NCBI GenBank assembly: GCA_020342025.1
Contig: CP070840.1
Span: forward strand, 3,777,476-3,839,314
Source of the DNA: Deltaproteobacteria bacterium
GTDB taxonomy: Bacteria; Desulfobacterota; DSM-4660; Desulfatiglandales; HGW-15
DNA: 61,839 nucleotides
Direction: 5' to 3'
A model generated the notes under the pieces. That model did no database searches and was not told where the DNA came from. It saw nothing but the letters and a program-made list of their open reading frames with translations. Below are positions 52,677 to 61,839 of the stretch, piece by piece. Position 1 is the first letter of the stretch, and each line of letters starts with the position of its first letter. Position numbers and translations under genes: made by a program.

Positions 52677-54188
52677 TTGAATAATCGAAAGAGAAAACTC
52701 CTTCAAATCCCCCACATATGGGCCTTCACCACCTATTTTGCTGAAGGATTCCCCTATACCATCATTCGTATTATTTCTTCTGTCTTTTTCCGCGATATGC
52801 GGGTCAGCCTGGAGGCCATCGGTCTCACTTCTCTTTTTGGCCTACCGTGGGTTTTGAAATTCCTTTGGGGACCCCAGATTGATCAGTACGGGACCAAGCG
52901 ACGCTGGATGCTTACCATGCAATTTTTGCTGGTTATCATGGTCCTTGCTGTGGCCTTCCTCTCCCCTCTCCCAGAAGGGGTTCGTATCATTGCCGTTCTC
53001 TTCTTCATTGGCTCCTTCCTTGCGGCCACCCATGACATGGCGATCGACGGTTACTACATGGAGGCTCTCGATCGTAATGGGCAGGCCAAATTTGTGGGAT
53101 ATCGGGTTATGGCCTACCGCATCTCCATGATGACGGGTACGGGGGTTATTGTCACCATTGGCGCCACAACGAACTGGCTTGTAGGGTTCCTGTCAGCCGG
53201 AGCAATATTGTCCCTCCTCTTCATATATCACCTCTTCCTCTTACCCAACGTAGAAACGGAAAGAATACCCATTCGCAACTTCTTCAAGGCTTTCGTGAAA
53301 TTGAGATTAATTATCGTGATTGTCTTGCTTGCCCTTATCATTATCGTTCTGCAGGCAATCTTTGCTTCCGAATGGTTTGGGCAATTTGAAAACCAGGCAC
53401 CTATTTTAGACAAGATCCGATTCCCGGGCTGGGTGGGAATAGGTCTTCTGGCAGCTCTCACCCTCCTTGCCATCTTTAAAGGTCGCATAAAAACGATTTT
53501 CCTGAGAGACAAGGATTCGTTTTATTCCAGAGCCTTCATGGCTTACATGGATCGAGAAAAGATTGGGGCGGCCCTCGCCTTTATCATTCTCATGCGTACT
53601 GGGGAATCAATGCTCGCCTCCATGGCATCCCCTTTCATGGTGGATCTGGGTATCAAAGTACATTACGGTTGGATCTCTGGGGGCGTAGGTCTTCCATTTT
53701 CCATTATCGGCGCCATGGTGGGAGGCTGGATGATCTCCCGATATACCCTGAAAAGAACCATCTGGCCTTTTCTATTGGCTCAGAATCTGACCAATATCAT
53801 CTATATGTTCTTGGCCCTCAAGCTCAATAAATTCGTTGCTCTTAACACTGGTGCTGAAATGCTAACGCCCATAGGTAGTCTCAACCTATTGCTCGTAGCA
53901 TCCGTGCATGCCTTTGATCAGTTTGCCGGTGGACTTGGCACGTCAGTGCTCGTGACCTATTTGATGAGGACCTGCCTCTCAGAATTTAAGGCCGCCCATT
54001 TTGCCATCGGAACAGGCCTGATGAACATCAGCGGAGTACTGTCAGGCGTGATGAGTGGGTTTTTGGCTGGATGGTTAGGTTACGGTTACTTTTTCGGGAT
54101 CAGTTTCCTGGCATCCATCCCCGGGATGCTTTTTATCCTCTTTATACCATTTCTCGACTCAGATAATGAATCTGACAGCAGTCATTAA
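52677..54188 (+). CDS. AmpG-like MFS permease
   Basis: 503 residues, about 14 hydrophobic segments. AmpG/PAT-family features: YFAEGFPYTIIRIISSVFFR at the first helix, GLPWVLKFLWGPQIDQYGTKRRW and a DMAIDGYYMEAL segment matching the family's DIAIDAW motif. AmpG imports GlcNAc-anhydroMurNAc peptides. Starts at TTG 52677; no ATG occurs in frame before the second helix region. The substrate is inferred, with support from NagZ, MurU and AmgK in the same window. Confidence 0.8.
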   Translation: MNNRKRKLLQIPHIWAFTTYFAEGFPYTIIRIISSVFFRDMRVSLEAIGLTSLFGLPWVLKFLWGPQIDQYGTKRRWMLTMQFLLVIMVLAVAFLSPLPEGVRIIAVLFFIGSFLAATHDMAIDGYYMEALDRNGQAKFVGYRVMAYRISMMTGTGVIVTIGATTNWLVGFLSAGAILSLLFIYHLFLLPNVETERIPIRNFFKAFVKLRLIIVIVLLALIIIVLQAIFASEWFGQFENQAPILDKIRFPGWVGIGLLAALTLLAIFKGRIKTIFLRDKDSFYSRAFMAYMDREKIGAALAFIILMRTGESMLASMASPFMVDLGIKVHYGWISGGVGLPFSIIGAMVGGWMISRYTLKRTIWPFLLAQNLTNIIYMFLALKLNKFVALNTGAEMLTPIGSLNLLLVASVHAFDQFAGGLGTSVLVTYLMRTCLSEFKAAHFAIGTGLMNISGVLSGVMSGFLAGWLGYGYFFGISFLASIPGMLFILFIPFLDSDNESDSSH

Positions 54189-54222
54189 AATCCCCTTCGA
54201 TTTTGGCTCCAACGGGTTGTTT

Positions 54223-54918
54223 CTAAGTCATAATCAAGAAGGTGTTTGGGTCAAGCCGAACACTCGCATCAGGCCTCACCGCTGCGTCATGATCCTTTAG
54301 AAGTTGTAGCACGATGCCTGACTGCGTGGGCTGCAGCTGAATAATGATATTGAACAGATCATCCAACTCATGACACGGATAGGGGATTCCCCTTTCATTC
54401 ACATCGGCAATGTGCCTATGGGTGCGTGCTGAAAACCATATTTCCACCCTAAAATGTTCTGCGATCTGCTTAAAACCTTCAAACACGTCTCTCCCCGCCT
54501 TTTCGAAATCGAGTCCATCCACAATGAGTGCGTCCGGTACAAAGTCAATCTTCTCCACCAGGTTTTTCAAGTTCTCCCCAAGGCGTTTGATCTCAAAGCT
54601 TTGCTGCAAGTAGGCCAAGATCATCCTGTTTCTCTCAAAAAGCATTCTGACTTCATGTTCATCATCCATATTGAGCGCCTTTACGAGATCGTAGAAGATG
54701 ACGTTGTAGTAAGAGGTGATTTTTTCCGGAACATCTTCAAGGGAAACATGGACCAGCTTTTCTTTCCGAAACAGTTTGTCAAATGCTATGTGAATCAGAC
54801 AGGCCGTTTTACCCACACCGGCCCGCGCCATGAGAACGCCCAGATTTCCTCGGCCCAAACCTTTTTGTGAAGACATTTCAAGAACTTTTAGCGGACTCAC
54901 TTTCATGAAATCTTTCAT
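54223..54918 (-). CDS. RecA/KaiC-like P-loop ATPase
   Basis: 231 residues. Walker A MARAGVGKTACL (about 30-40), Walker B DALIVDGLDFE, then a Ser-Ala-Arg sensor segment (WFSARTHRHIADV). Fold and length fit a single RecA/KaiC-type ATPase domain; no DNA-binding add-on is visible. Its ATG overlaps the EF-G stop (TGATG), so translation is coupled. Could modulate the neighbouring translation factor or be unrelated cargo; unknown. Confidence 0.75.
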   Translation of the reverse strand: MKDFMKVSPLKVLEMSSQKGLGRGNLGVLMARAGVGKTACLIHIAFDKLFRKEKLVHVSLEDVPEKITSYYNVIFYDLVKALNMDDEHEVRMLFERNRMILAYLQQSFEIKRLGENLKNLVEKIDFVPDALIVDGLDFEKAGRDVFEGFKQIAEHFRVEIWFSARTHRHIADVNERGIPYPCHELDDLFNIIIQLQPTQSGIVLQLLKDHDAAVRPDASVRLDPNTFLIMT

Positions 54919-57002
54919 CACTTCTTTCCCCCTTTTACCCGATCTCTGAATTCGGCCTTCAGCTCCTCTGCCACGGCTTCAGGGGCCTTTGAATATCGGG
55001 AAAACTCCATGGTAAATTCAGCCTTTCCTTGCGTTAGGGATCTGAGGGTAGTGGCATAGCCAAACATCTCGGCCAGAGGAACTTCTGCATCCACCGTTGT
55101 GAATACGCCATCTTCGGCAGAACTCACGATTAAGCCCCTGCGCTGATTGATGGAGGCCATGACGTTTCCCTGGAATTCTGAGGGGCATTCCACCGACACC
55201 TTCATGACGGGTTCCAATATGACCGGTTTTGCTTTTAAATAGGACTGCCTGAAGGCCCCTATGGAAGCAAAGGTAAAGGCCCTCTCAGAGGAATCAACGG
55301 CATGGAATTGCCCATCATTCACAACAACCCGCATCCCAAGAACCGGAAACCCAATCAACAGCCCCTTTGTAAGACAGGAGCGGAATGCCTTGTCTACAGC
55401 AGGCATGAATTCAGTGGGTATGGCGCCTCCTTTCACCTGATTTACAAATTCATATAGGTTATCATCAGAAGGTTCCATGTACCCGGCTACACGACCATAT
55501 TGACCGGACCCACCCGTCTGCTTCTTGTGAAGGTAATCAAAATCTGCCCTTTTTGAAATAGCCTCTCGATAGGCAACCTGAGGGATGCCGGTCGCCACAT
55601 TGGCCCCAAACTCCCTTTTCATCCTTTCCACATATATTTCCAGGTGCAGTTCTCCCATACCGGAGATAATCGTTTCTCCTGACTCCTGGTCCACATGGGA
55701 ACGGAAGGTGGGATCTTCTTTGATAAATCGGCTAAGGGCCTTGGACACGTTGGTTTGAGACTTATGGTCCGAAGGCGATATGGTGAGGGAGATCACAGGT
55801 TCGGGGACAAAGATGGAAGACATGCTGTAGTTTAATCGGCCATCTGTGAAGGTGTCTCCTGAAAAGCAGTCCACGCCAAAAAGGGCCACGATGTCCCCTG
55901 CCACTGCCCTGGTGATGTCCTCCATTTCATCGGCATGCATTCTGACGAGTCTTCCCACCTTGATCTTTTTTCTGTCCCTCACATTGATCAGATCATCTCC
56001 CTTACCAATCGATCCCTGGTAAATCCTTAGATATGTGAGTTGTCCATATCGCGTCACCTCCAGTTTGAAGGCAAGGGCTACTAAGGGATCATCCGGATTG
56101 GAGGAAAGCATGACCTCCGCATGCCCCTGATCCAGATTCAACGCGAAATTCTCCACCTCGGCGGGAGAAGGAAGGTATTGGTTGACCGCCTCGAGCAGAG
56201 GTTGGACCCCGATGTTTTTGTAGGCTGACCCCATGAAGACAGGGGTTAACTGTCTCAAAAGAGAACCTTTCCTCACGGCCTGGCGGATCAACTCTTCGCT
56301 CACCCTCTCTTCCAAAATGGCCTCAGTGAGAGCGTCGGAGAACATGGAGGCAGCATCCAGCAACTCCTCTCTTTTGGCATTGGCCTCATCCAAGAGGAGA
56401 GATGGGATTTCCTCTGTTTTCACTATCTCTCCGTATTGCCCATCAAAATACACGGCCTTCATGGCAACCAGGTCAACAACCCCCGAAAAATCTCCTTCCA
56501 GCCCGATGGGTATCTGCATGAGAACAGGATTATGGTTCAATCGCTCTCGAAGTTGTTTCACGACCCTGTACGGATTCGCGCCAGAACGATCACACTTATT
56601 GACAAAAGCCAGTCTGGGTACTCTGTACCGATTCATCTGGCGGTCCACGGTTATGGACTGAGACTGCACGCCTCCCACGGCACACAACACGAGTATAGAA
56701 CCATCCAGAACCCTGAGAGAACGCTCCACCTCGATAGTAAAATCCACATGCCCCGGTGTATCTATGACGTTTATCTTATGATCATCCCATTCACAGTGGG
56801 TAGCGGCCGAAGAAATGGTAATTCCCCTTTCCTTTTCCAATTCCATGGAATCCATCGTGGCCCCCACCCCATCTTTCCCCTTCACCTCATGGATGGCGAT
56901 TATCCGCTTGGTATAATAGAGGATTCTCTCAGTCAGAGTGGTCTTGCCCGAGTCAATGTGAGCACTAATACCAATGTTTCTCAATTTCTGAATATCATCC
57001 AC
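54918..57002 (-). CDS. fusA: Elongation factor G of the mitochondrial (spdEFG1) type
   Basis: 694 residues, GTP-binding translocase. G1 reads [20 protein letters not shown], with SGKT instead of the usual AGKT, and is followed by [20 protein letters not shown] and [20 protein letters not shown], all as in mitochondrial EF-G1 and its bacterial 'spd' relatives. Later domains II-V are complete ([33 protein letters not shown]). In bacteria with spdEFG1 the recycling role usually lies with a separate spdEFG2, not seen here. GTG start at 57002, GAGG ten bases upstream. Confidence 0.95.
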   Translation of the reverse strand: MDDIQKLRNIGISAHIDSGKTTLTERILYYTKRIIAIHEVKGKDGVGATMDSMELEKERGITISSAATHCEWDDHKINVIDTPGHVDFTIEVERSLRVLDGSILVLCAVGGVQSQSITVDRQMNRYRVPRLAFVNKCDRSGANPYRVVKQLRERLNHNPVLMQIPIGLEGDFSGVVDLVAMKAVYFDGQYGEIVKTEEIPSLLLDEANAKREELLDAASMFSDALTEAILEERVSEELIRQAVRKGSLLRQLTPVFMGSAYKNIGVQPLLEAVNQYLPSPAEVENFALNLDQGHAEVMLSSNPDDPLVALAFKLEVTRYGQLTYLRIYQGSIGKGDDLINVRDRKKIKVGRLVRMHADEMEDITRAVAGDIVALFGVDCFSGDTFTDGRLNYSMSSIFVPEPVISLTISPSDHKSQTNVSKALSRFIKEDPTFRSHVDQESGETIISGMGELHLEIYVERMKREFGANVATGIPQVAYREAISKRADFDYLHKKQTGGSGQYGRVAGYMEPSDDNLYEFVNQVKGGAIPTEFMPAVDKAFRSCLTKGLLIGFPVLGMRVVVNDGQFHAVDSSERAFTFASIGAFRQSYLKAKPVILEPVMKVSVECPSEFQGNVMASINQRRGLIVSSAEDGVFTTVDAEVPLAEMFGYATTLRSLTQGKAEFTMEFSRYSKAPEAVAEELKAEFRDRVKGGKK

Positions 57003-57228
57003 AACAAAAAAACCTCAAAACGAAAGCACTGCTCCCTGGCCAGAGCAAAATTGCCTAGCCCAATAAGTTAAGTACGAAATTACCCAATTCAACACGATGA
57101 CAAAAATCTCTTTCGCACACTATTACACCACGACTTTTTGGAGGAATGAGATGGCTTCCCACGCTCTTCAGCAAGGTCGCAGTGACTGCCTATTTAATCC
57201 ACAGTTACGTAAACAAACACCAAAACCA

Positions 57229-57260
57229 AAAAGAGGGTCTGCCCATGCAAACCCTCTTTT
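57229..57260 (-). terminator. Terminator of the beta-oxidation operon
   Basis: AAAAGAGGGT (57229-57238) and ACCCTCTTTT (57251-57260) are perfect inverted arms around 12 nt, 24 bp after the acyl-CoA dehydrogenase stop; on the minus strand the stem runs into TTTTTGGTTTTGG. It marks the operon end and separates it from the EF-G gene. The rest of 57003-57228 shows no gene. Confidence 0.8.
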
Positions 57261-57284
57261 CAGCATACAGGATGATTTAATGAA

Positions 57285-59069
57285 TTAGAAGGGATATGAT
57301 TCCAGGTCTATAATTCTATCCGCAATCTCTCTCCTCAGATTCACTGCATCAATGGGCTGATAACGCGCCAACTTCTTCAAACCCGCTAACTGTGTTCGAA
57401 GCATATCTCCTTCTTCCACATGGGCCAGGACCTCCTTGGCCCACGTTTCTATCTTGGGGACGGTCTCGTCCACATAGACCTTCACCGCCGATATCTGGTA
57501 TTTGGCCTTCTCCTCCCCTTCTCTTGAAATCATCTTTAGCGTCCTGAGCAGACCGCTCTCCATGGCAAAAATCTCGATCACCATGTCAGCGATCTTAGCG
57601 AGCACCTCCTGCTCCTTTTCCAGTGCCTGCTGAAATTTTTGAACTGCAACACCAGCCACCATGAGGGCTATTTTCTTGCTCATCTTCACCATATGCTCTT
57701 GGAGGGCCAGGGGTGTATCAGGCAAATTGACGGAGAGAGGGGAATAGGTCATGAGCTCCTGAGCAATGGCCTGCGCTGCAGGCAACAGGGCCAGGCGACC
57801 CTGGACGGCACGCCGTAACATGGTTCCCGGAATGAGGAGTCGGTTAATCTCATTGGTCCCTTCCCAGATACGATTGATCCTGTTATCCCGATACGCCCGC
57901 TCAGCAGGATACTCGGAGATATAGCCGTAACCTCCCAGAATCTGAACATACTCATCAACACAGTAGTCAGCGACCTCCGAACCATAAATCTTGGTGATTG
58001 AGCATTCCGGAGCATACTCCTCAATGGCTTTGGCGTTTTCAGCCCCGCTCTTCTTTGCCTCTTCGTCCAGGGTAGTCAGTTTATCATCAAACATTCCCGC
58101 GAGTCGGTACATTGTGCTGTCACACATATAGGTGCGAATTGCCATATTGGCCAATTTGCCCTTTATCATGCCAAAGGAACTGATGGGAACCTTGAACTGG
58201 ATTCGGCCGTTCGCGTATTTTATAGCCCCCGACACGGAGGACTTACATGCGCCCACTCAGGCTGCGCCCAATTTCCAACGGCCAATGTTCAGGATGTTAA
58301 AGGCAATCTTGTGGCCCTGGCCAATTTCATACAGGACGTTTTCTACAGGCACCTTGGCATCCTCCAAGATGACTGGCCGTGTGGAAGATCCATGTGCTCC
58401 CATTTTCTTCTCTTCCTTACCCGTTGAAACGCCTGGGAAATCCCTCTCCACGATGAAACCTGTGAAATCTTCACCATCCACCTTGGCATAGACCACATAG
58501 CTGTTGGCCCAACCGGCGTTGGTGATAAACTGCTTCTCCCCGTTCAGTATATAGTACTTGCCATCTTCTGAGAGAACCGCCTTTGTCTTGGCATTCAGGG
58601 CATCCGACCCTGCCCCTGCTTCGGTGAGACAGTAGGAAGCGCACCACTCTCCGGAGGCCAATTTGGGTAGATATTTCTTCTTCTGTTCTTCATTCCCGAA
58701 ATAGACGATGGGCAAGGTTCCAATCCCTGTATGGGCCCCATAGACCACGGCAAAGGACCCGGCATCTCCCAAGGCCTCGGCCACAATCGTGGTGCTCACC
58801 TTGTCCAGCCCCAGTCCCCCGTATTCCTCGGGGACGTCGGTGCCCAGGAGCCCCAGCTCACCAGCCGTGGACAGAAGACTCAGGATCTGCTCATGATCTT
58901 TCTCCTCAATCTTATCCGTATTTGGCAGGGCCTCTTTGATCACAAAATCCCTGGCCGTTTCGTAGATCATCTTGTGTTCGTCAGTGAAATCCTCTGGCGT
59001 GAATACATCCTCCGGGGCCACGTCGGAGATCAAAAACTCGCCTCCTGCAAAAATCCTCCTATCCGCCAT
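57285..59069 (-). CDS. fadE: FadE-type acyl-CoA dehydrogenase with in-frame UGA at codon 271 (candidate selenoprotein)
   Basis: Oxidises acyl-CoA to enoyl-CoA with FAD. ATG 59069 has AAAGGAG upstream. The frame gives 270 codons (58260-59069), one UGA (58257-58259), then continues to 57285; with the UGA read through it has 594 residues, like Bacillus FadE. Before the stop: LTEAGAGSDALNAKTKAVL, MGAHGSSTRPVILEDAKVP, FNILNIGRWKLGAA. Directly after: VGACKSSVSGAIKYANGRIQ and, further, RIWEGTNEINRLL with the catalytic region. The alignment crosses the UGA without gap; at that point relatives carry Thr in FadE or, as I recall, Cys in related deltaproteobacterial enzymes. A SECIS-like hairpin follows. 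Alternatives: nonsense mutation, sequencing error, or two polypeptides (a GTG follows the stop). Operon: fadN-fadA-fadE. Confidence 0.8.
58224..58259 (-). promoter_or_regulatory. Candidate bacterial SECIS element after the UGA codon
   Basis: After UGA (58259-58257) come 13 nt, then stem AGUCCUC (58243-58237), loop CGUGUC (58236-58231) and stem GGGGGCU (58230-58224), seven pairs with two G-U. An alternative register, CCUCCG with CGGGGG around a UGU loop, is similar in strength. In both a G is within the first two loop positions and the loop lies 20-22 nt from the UGA, matching published bacterial SECIS rules. It is inside coding sequence, so some pairing could be incidental. Confidence 0.5.
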
Positions 59070-59181
59070 TCTTATCACTCCTTTGTGTTCGCTGGCCTGT
59101 TGGCCTGTTAAGCCGGTTGGCATGTCAAGTAAATGACCCCGTTGGCCGTCCTACCGGCTAACCGGCAAACGGGCAAACCGA
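59070..59181. repeat. Word-repeat spacer between fadA and fadE
   Basis: Contains repeated words GGCCTGTTGGCCTGTT and GCCGGTTGGC on the left and CCGGCTAACCGGCAAACGGG on the right, partly complementary, so the transcript can fold into an imperfect hairpin inside the operon. A further family of intergenic word repeats in this window. Confidence 0.45.
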
Positions 59182-60363
59182 TTAAACCTCACGTTCGAAG
59201 ATCCCTGCAGCTCCCATCCCAAACCCGATACACATGGAGACCAAACCCCACCTTAGATTGCGTTCCTGCATTTCATAGATCAACTGTGTGGTCAATTTGG
59301 CGCCCGTGCATCCCAACGGGTGCCCTAAGGCAATAGCCCCGCCGTTCACGTTGGTGATCTCCTCATCGATCCCCAACTCCCGGATACAGTAGATGGCCTG
59401 CGCAGCAAACGCCTCGTTCAGCTCTATCAATTCTATCTGGTCCAGCCTCATCTTTGCCAGTTTCAAGACCCTGGGAATGGCCAATGACGGACCCACCCCC
59501 ATATACTCTGGGGCGCATCCTTCAACCACATGGTATCTGAAGGTTGCCCTCGGCTTCAGGCCCAGCGCCTTGGCCTTCTCTTTGGACATGAGCACAACCC
59601 CCGCCGCCCCGTCGCTCGTCTGAGATGAATTGCCCGCTGTAACTGTTCCATTGGGTTTGAAGGCTGGGCGAATTTGGGAAATGCTCTCCTTTGTCGTACC
59701 TGGACGCATTCCCTCGTCTGTGTCAAAGACCATCTCCTCGAACTCAAAACGTCCGTTGGGCAATGGCCTTTGCCTCTTCACTTTCAAGGGAACGATTTGA
59801 CCTTTGAATCGACCCGCCTTAATGGCGGCCTCAGCCTTTTGTTGACTCTTGGCTCCAAATTCATCTTGCTCATCCCTGCCGATATTGAACTTCTCAGCCA
59901 CGTTTTCCGCGGTCAATCCCATGCCCGTGAAAGCCCCCGGCCTCATGTCCACCAGTGCGGGGTTGGGATACATCATGCTCCCGCCCATAGGGATCTGACT
60001 CATGCTTTCCACGCCACCTGCAATGATTACCTCTGAAAAGCCGCACATGATCTTCTCAGCGCCGATCGCTATGGCCTGCAGTCCCGAAGAGCAGAATCTA
60101 TTGACCGTCATTCCCGGAATACGATCCGGCCATCCCATGGACATGACCAAGACCCGACCCAAGTTAAGCCCTTGGGTCGCCTCTGGGAAGGTACACCCGA
60201 TAATCACGTCCTCAATCAAGTTGGGATCCAGATCCCCTGCCCTCTTTAACAGATCGCCCAGCACGGCACATCCCATTTCCTCGGGGCGCGTATCCTTCAG
60301 CATTCCACGAGGGGCCTTCCCAACGGCTGTCCTGCATGCGGCCACAATTACGGCTTCTCTCAT
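59182..60363 (-). CDS. fadA: Acetyl-CoA acyltransferase (3-ketoacyl-CoA thiolase)
   Basis: 393 residues from ATG 60363, eight bases after AGGAA (a GTG at 60369 is too close to it). Thiolase landmarks: [19 protein letters not shown] with the acyl-Cys, [19 protein letters not shown] with the His, and [13 protein letters not shown] with the second Cys. Cleaves 3-ketoacyl-CoA to acetyl-CoA and a shortened acyl-CoA. Lies between the hydratase/dehydrogenase and the acyl-CoA dehydrogenase, as in Bacillus fadNAE. Confidence 0.96.
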   Translation of the reverse strand: MREAVIVAACRTAVGKAPRGMLKDTRPEEMGCAVLGDLLKRAGDLDPNLIEDVIIGCTFPEATQGLNLGRVLVMSMGWPDRIPGMTVNRFCSSGLQAIAIGAEKIMCGFSEVIIAGGVESMSQIPMGGSMMYPNPALVDMRPGAFTGMGLTAENVAEKFNIGRDEQDEFGAKSQQKAEAAIKAGRFKGQIVPLKVKRQRPLPNGRFEFEEMVFDTDEGMRPGTTKESISQIRPAFKPNGTVTAGNSSQTSDGAAGVVLMSKEKAKALGLKPRATFRYHVVEGCAPEYMGVGPSLAIPRVLKLAKMRLDQIELIELNEAFAAQAIYCIRELGIDEEITNVNGGAIALGHPLGCTGAKLTTQLIYEMQERNLRWGLVSMCIGFGMGAAGIFEREV

Positions 60364-60389
60364 GTCCACTTCCTCCCCTTGTAAAGACT

Positions 60390-60549
60390 AAAAATTCGAA
60401 ATACGAAGGCCGAAATTCGAAACAATTTTTTAATTATCAAAATTCAAATGACCTGAATTCCTGTTTCAAGTTATGATCAGATATTGTTTTGAACATTCGA
60501 AAATTCTTATTTCGGATTTGTTTCGGATTTCGGATTTCGAGCTTCGAAT
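60390..60549. repeat. TTCGAAATTCGAA-type word-repeat hairpin
   Basis: AAATTCGAAATACGAAGGCC and GAAATTCGAAACAATTTTTT on the left, then GAACATTCGAAAATTC and CGGATTTCGGATTTCGAGC on the right form a long imperfect hairpin of related words in the 186-bp gap between fadN and fadA. A 60-codon frame across it (60437-60619) is an artefact of the repeat. Confidence 0.65.
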
Positions 60550-61839
60550 TTAATTTCTTAGTGGTTTCCCCGTATTCAGCATATGTTGGATTCTTGCGTG
60601 GGTGTTGGGATCCCCGCATAGACTCAAGAAGGCCTCCCGTTCCAGATCCAGGAGGTATTGCTCACTCACCTTGGTATCGGCCAGCACATTTCCACCGCAC
60701 AACACATGGGCCACTTTCGTCGACACGGTCACATCATGATCCGTTGCATACCCGTGCTCGTGTAGCGTCCAAATGGCGAGCTTTATCATGGCGAGGGTAT
60801 TTTCCCCGGGAACCCGGATCTCGTCCAAGGGTTTGGGCGGGGTGTAGCCCTCCATGTTCATGGCCAGAACCGTGTTTTTGGCATCTTCCATAAGATAGTC
60901 ACGGTTAACCGTCATCTTGTCCGTTGGTCTAAGGTAACCAAGCTTTGCCGCCTCTAGTCCAGAGGTGGAAACCTTGGCCAGAGCGATAGTCTCAAAGGCC
61001 CTGGCCACAAAAGGCATCAACTCGATCTGCTTCGGGTAGATGCCACCTTTCTGTACCTCAAAGAGGTGCTCGGTGTTGCGGATCAGTAGCTCTTTACATC
61101 CACCACCTGCAGGGATCAGACCCACACCCACTTCCACCAGTCCCATGTAAGTCTCTGCAGCATAGCGAATCCGATCCGCTGCCAGACAAACTTCACATCC
61201 CCCTGCCAGGGCCATACCAGCGGGGGCGGCCACCACGGGTTTATCCAGATATTTCAGCTTCATCATGCCGTCCTGGAATGATTTGATCGCGAATTCCAGA
61301 TCATCCCATTCCTCCTCTTGCGCAGCGAAAAGGACCATAACCAGGTTGGCACCCGCCGAAAAATTGGTCCCATGATTGGCAATAATCAGCCCATCGAAAT
61401 CCTTGCTCACAATATCTGCTGATTTATGAATCATGGCGGTGATATCCTCGCCGATGGCATTCATTTTGGTGTGGAATTCCAGGCAGGCCACGCCATCTCC
61501 AATGTCTATCAGTGACGCACCGATGTTTCCCTCCACTTTTTCCTCCCTCTCTTTCAGAGAGGGCAAGAGGATGATCCCTGGCTTGAGAGGAACCTCCTTG
61601 TATTCCCTTGAGGCCACATCATAAAAGCAAAGCTTTCCGTTCTTTTTTGCATAAAAGGAATCTTTCCCGCTATCCAGCATCTCTTGAACCCACGCAGGGA
61701 TCTGGTAGCCCGCCCCTTTCATCTTGGCCACAGATTCACTCACACCGATGCCATCCCAGGCCTCAAAGGGCCCTAGTTTTCGGGCAAAACCCCACTTCAT
61801 GGCGTTATCCACGTTCACAATATCATCAGCAATCTCCGG
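60550..61839 (-). CDS. fadN: 3-hydroxyacyl-CoA dehydrogenase / enoyl-CoA hydratase, FadN-like (5' part beyond the window)
   Basis: Open to the right edge, so the NAD-binding part is missing. Visible: the end of the dehydrogenase C-terminal domain (DNAMKWGFARKLGPFEAWDG), then an enoyl-CoA hydratase domain in second position (NHGTNFSAGANLVMV; VAAPAGMALAGGCEVCLAAD), the FadN order rather than that of FadB. Converts enoyl-CoA to 3-ketoacyl-CoA. First gene of fadN-fadA-fadE. The 186-bp gap before fadA holds a word-repeat hairpin. Confidence 0.92.
   Translation of the reverse strand, partial: PEIADDIVNVDNAMKWGFARKLGPFEAWDGIGVSESVAKMKGAGYQIPAWVQEMLDSGKDSFYAKKNGKLCFYDVASREYKEVPLKPGIILLPSLKEREEKVEGNIGASLIDIGDGVACLEFHTKMNAIGEDITAMIHKSADIVSKDFDGLIIANHGTNFSAGANLVMVLFAAQEEEWDDLEFAIKSFQDGMMKLKYLDKPVVAAPAGMALAGGCEVCLAADRIRYAAETYMGLVEVGVGLIPAGGGCKELLIRNTEHLFEVQKGGIYPKQIELMPFVARAFETIALAKVSTSGLEAAKLGYLRPTDKMTVNRDYLMEDAKNTVLAMNMEGYTPPKPLDEIRVPGENTLAMIKLAIWTLHEHGYATDHDVTVSTKVAHVLCGGNVLADTKVSEQYLLDLEREAFLSLCGDPNTHARIQHMLNTGKPLRN

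Noticed and set aside
57285..58256. Separate downstream gene beginning at the GTG after the UGA
   Set aside because: The encoded part is only the second half of the dehydrogenase, lacks a ribosome site, and joins the first half without a gap; kept as an alternative only.
60437..60619. 60-codon frame between fadN and fadA
   Set aside because: It runs through the TTCGAA word-repeat hairpin; its peptide is a translation of the repeat.
1..61839. tRNA, rRNA, CRISPR, prophage or insertion-sequence genes
   Set aside because: No T-arm consensus with a matching acceptor stem, no regular spaced repeats, and no transposase or integrase was found by reading.

Overview
The window looks like a chromosomal segment of a deltaproteobacterium (Desulfobacterota), probably an anaerobic fatty-acid degrader. 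The evidence is a mitochondrial-type EF-G of the 'spd' class known from spirochaetes, planctomycetes and deltaproteobacteria, two sigma-54 nitrogen promoters, a GatCAB tRNA-dependent Asn/Gln pathway, a FadN-FadA-FadE beta-oxidation operon and moderate GC. No rRNA, tRNA, CRISPR array, phage or intact insertion sequence was seen.

Layout. 1-5 kb (minus strand): a nitrogen operon read glnB (PII) > flotillin > glutamine synthetase > amidotransferase-like protein > amt (cut by the window edge), behind a consensus sigma-54 promoter. 5.4-10.5 kb (plus): an in-frame fusion of non-discriminating aspartyl-tRNA synthetase to GatC, then gatA and gatB. 10.7-12.1 kb: a second glutamine synthetase with its own sigma-54 promoter; the two promoters share a two-part upstream motif at almost the same distance (81-82 bp). 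12.5-15.8 kb: surface-polysaccharide genes (deacetylase-like, GT4, WecA-like). 15.8-25.5 kb: a sodium/solute symporter, a large secreted protein with 12 novel repeats plus HEAT repeats, NagZ, two small unknown proteins, and MurU-AmgK. 25.5-38 kb: an AT-richer stretch with two 1.1-kilo-residue zinc-ribbon/cyclase/ATPase/TPR signalling paralogues flanking an acyl-CoA synthetase (ADP-forming) alpha-like gene. 38-54 kb: mostly single housekeeping or accessory genes: tandem DUF4139-like secreted proteins, acid phosphatase, HIT, HNH, photolyase, flavin-binding proteins, a methyltransferase behind an attenuator-like leader, a QueG-like protein, SEC-C methionine aminopeptidase and an AmpG-like permease. 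54-61.8 kb (minus): mitochondrial-type EF-G coupled to a RecA/KaiC-like ATPase, and the beta-oxidation operon.

Strongest novelty candidate: the FadE-type acyl-CoA dehydrogenase (57285-59069) is interrupted by one in-frame UGA at codon 271. Read through, it has 594 codons and unbroken homology on both sides, and a hairpin fitting bacterial SECIS rules starts 13 nt after the UGA. It may be an undescribed selenoprotein; a nonsense mutation or sequencing error is the alternative. The AspRS-GatC fusion, which carries both residues (His33, Gly85) that mark non-discriminating AspRS, suggests a covalent transamidosome module. NagZ, MurU, AmgK and an AmpG-like permease, spread over 34 kb, together outline a muropeptide salvage route.
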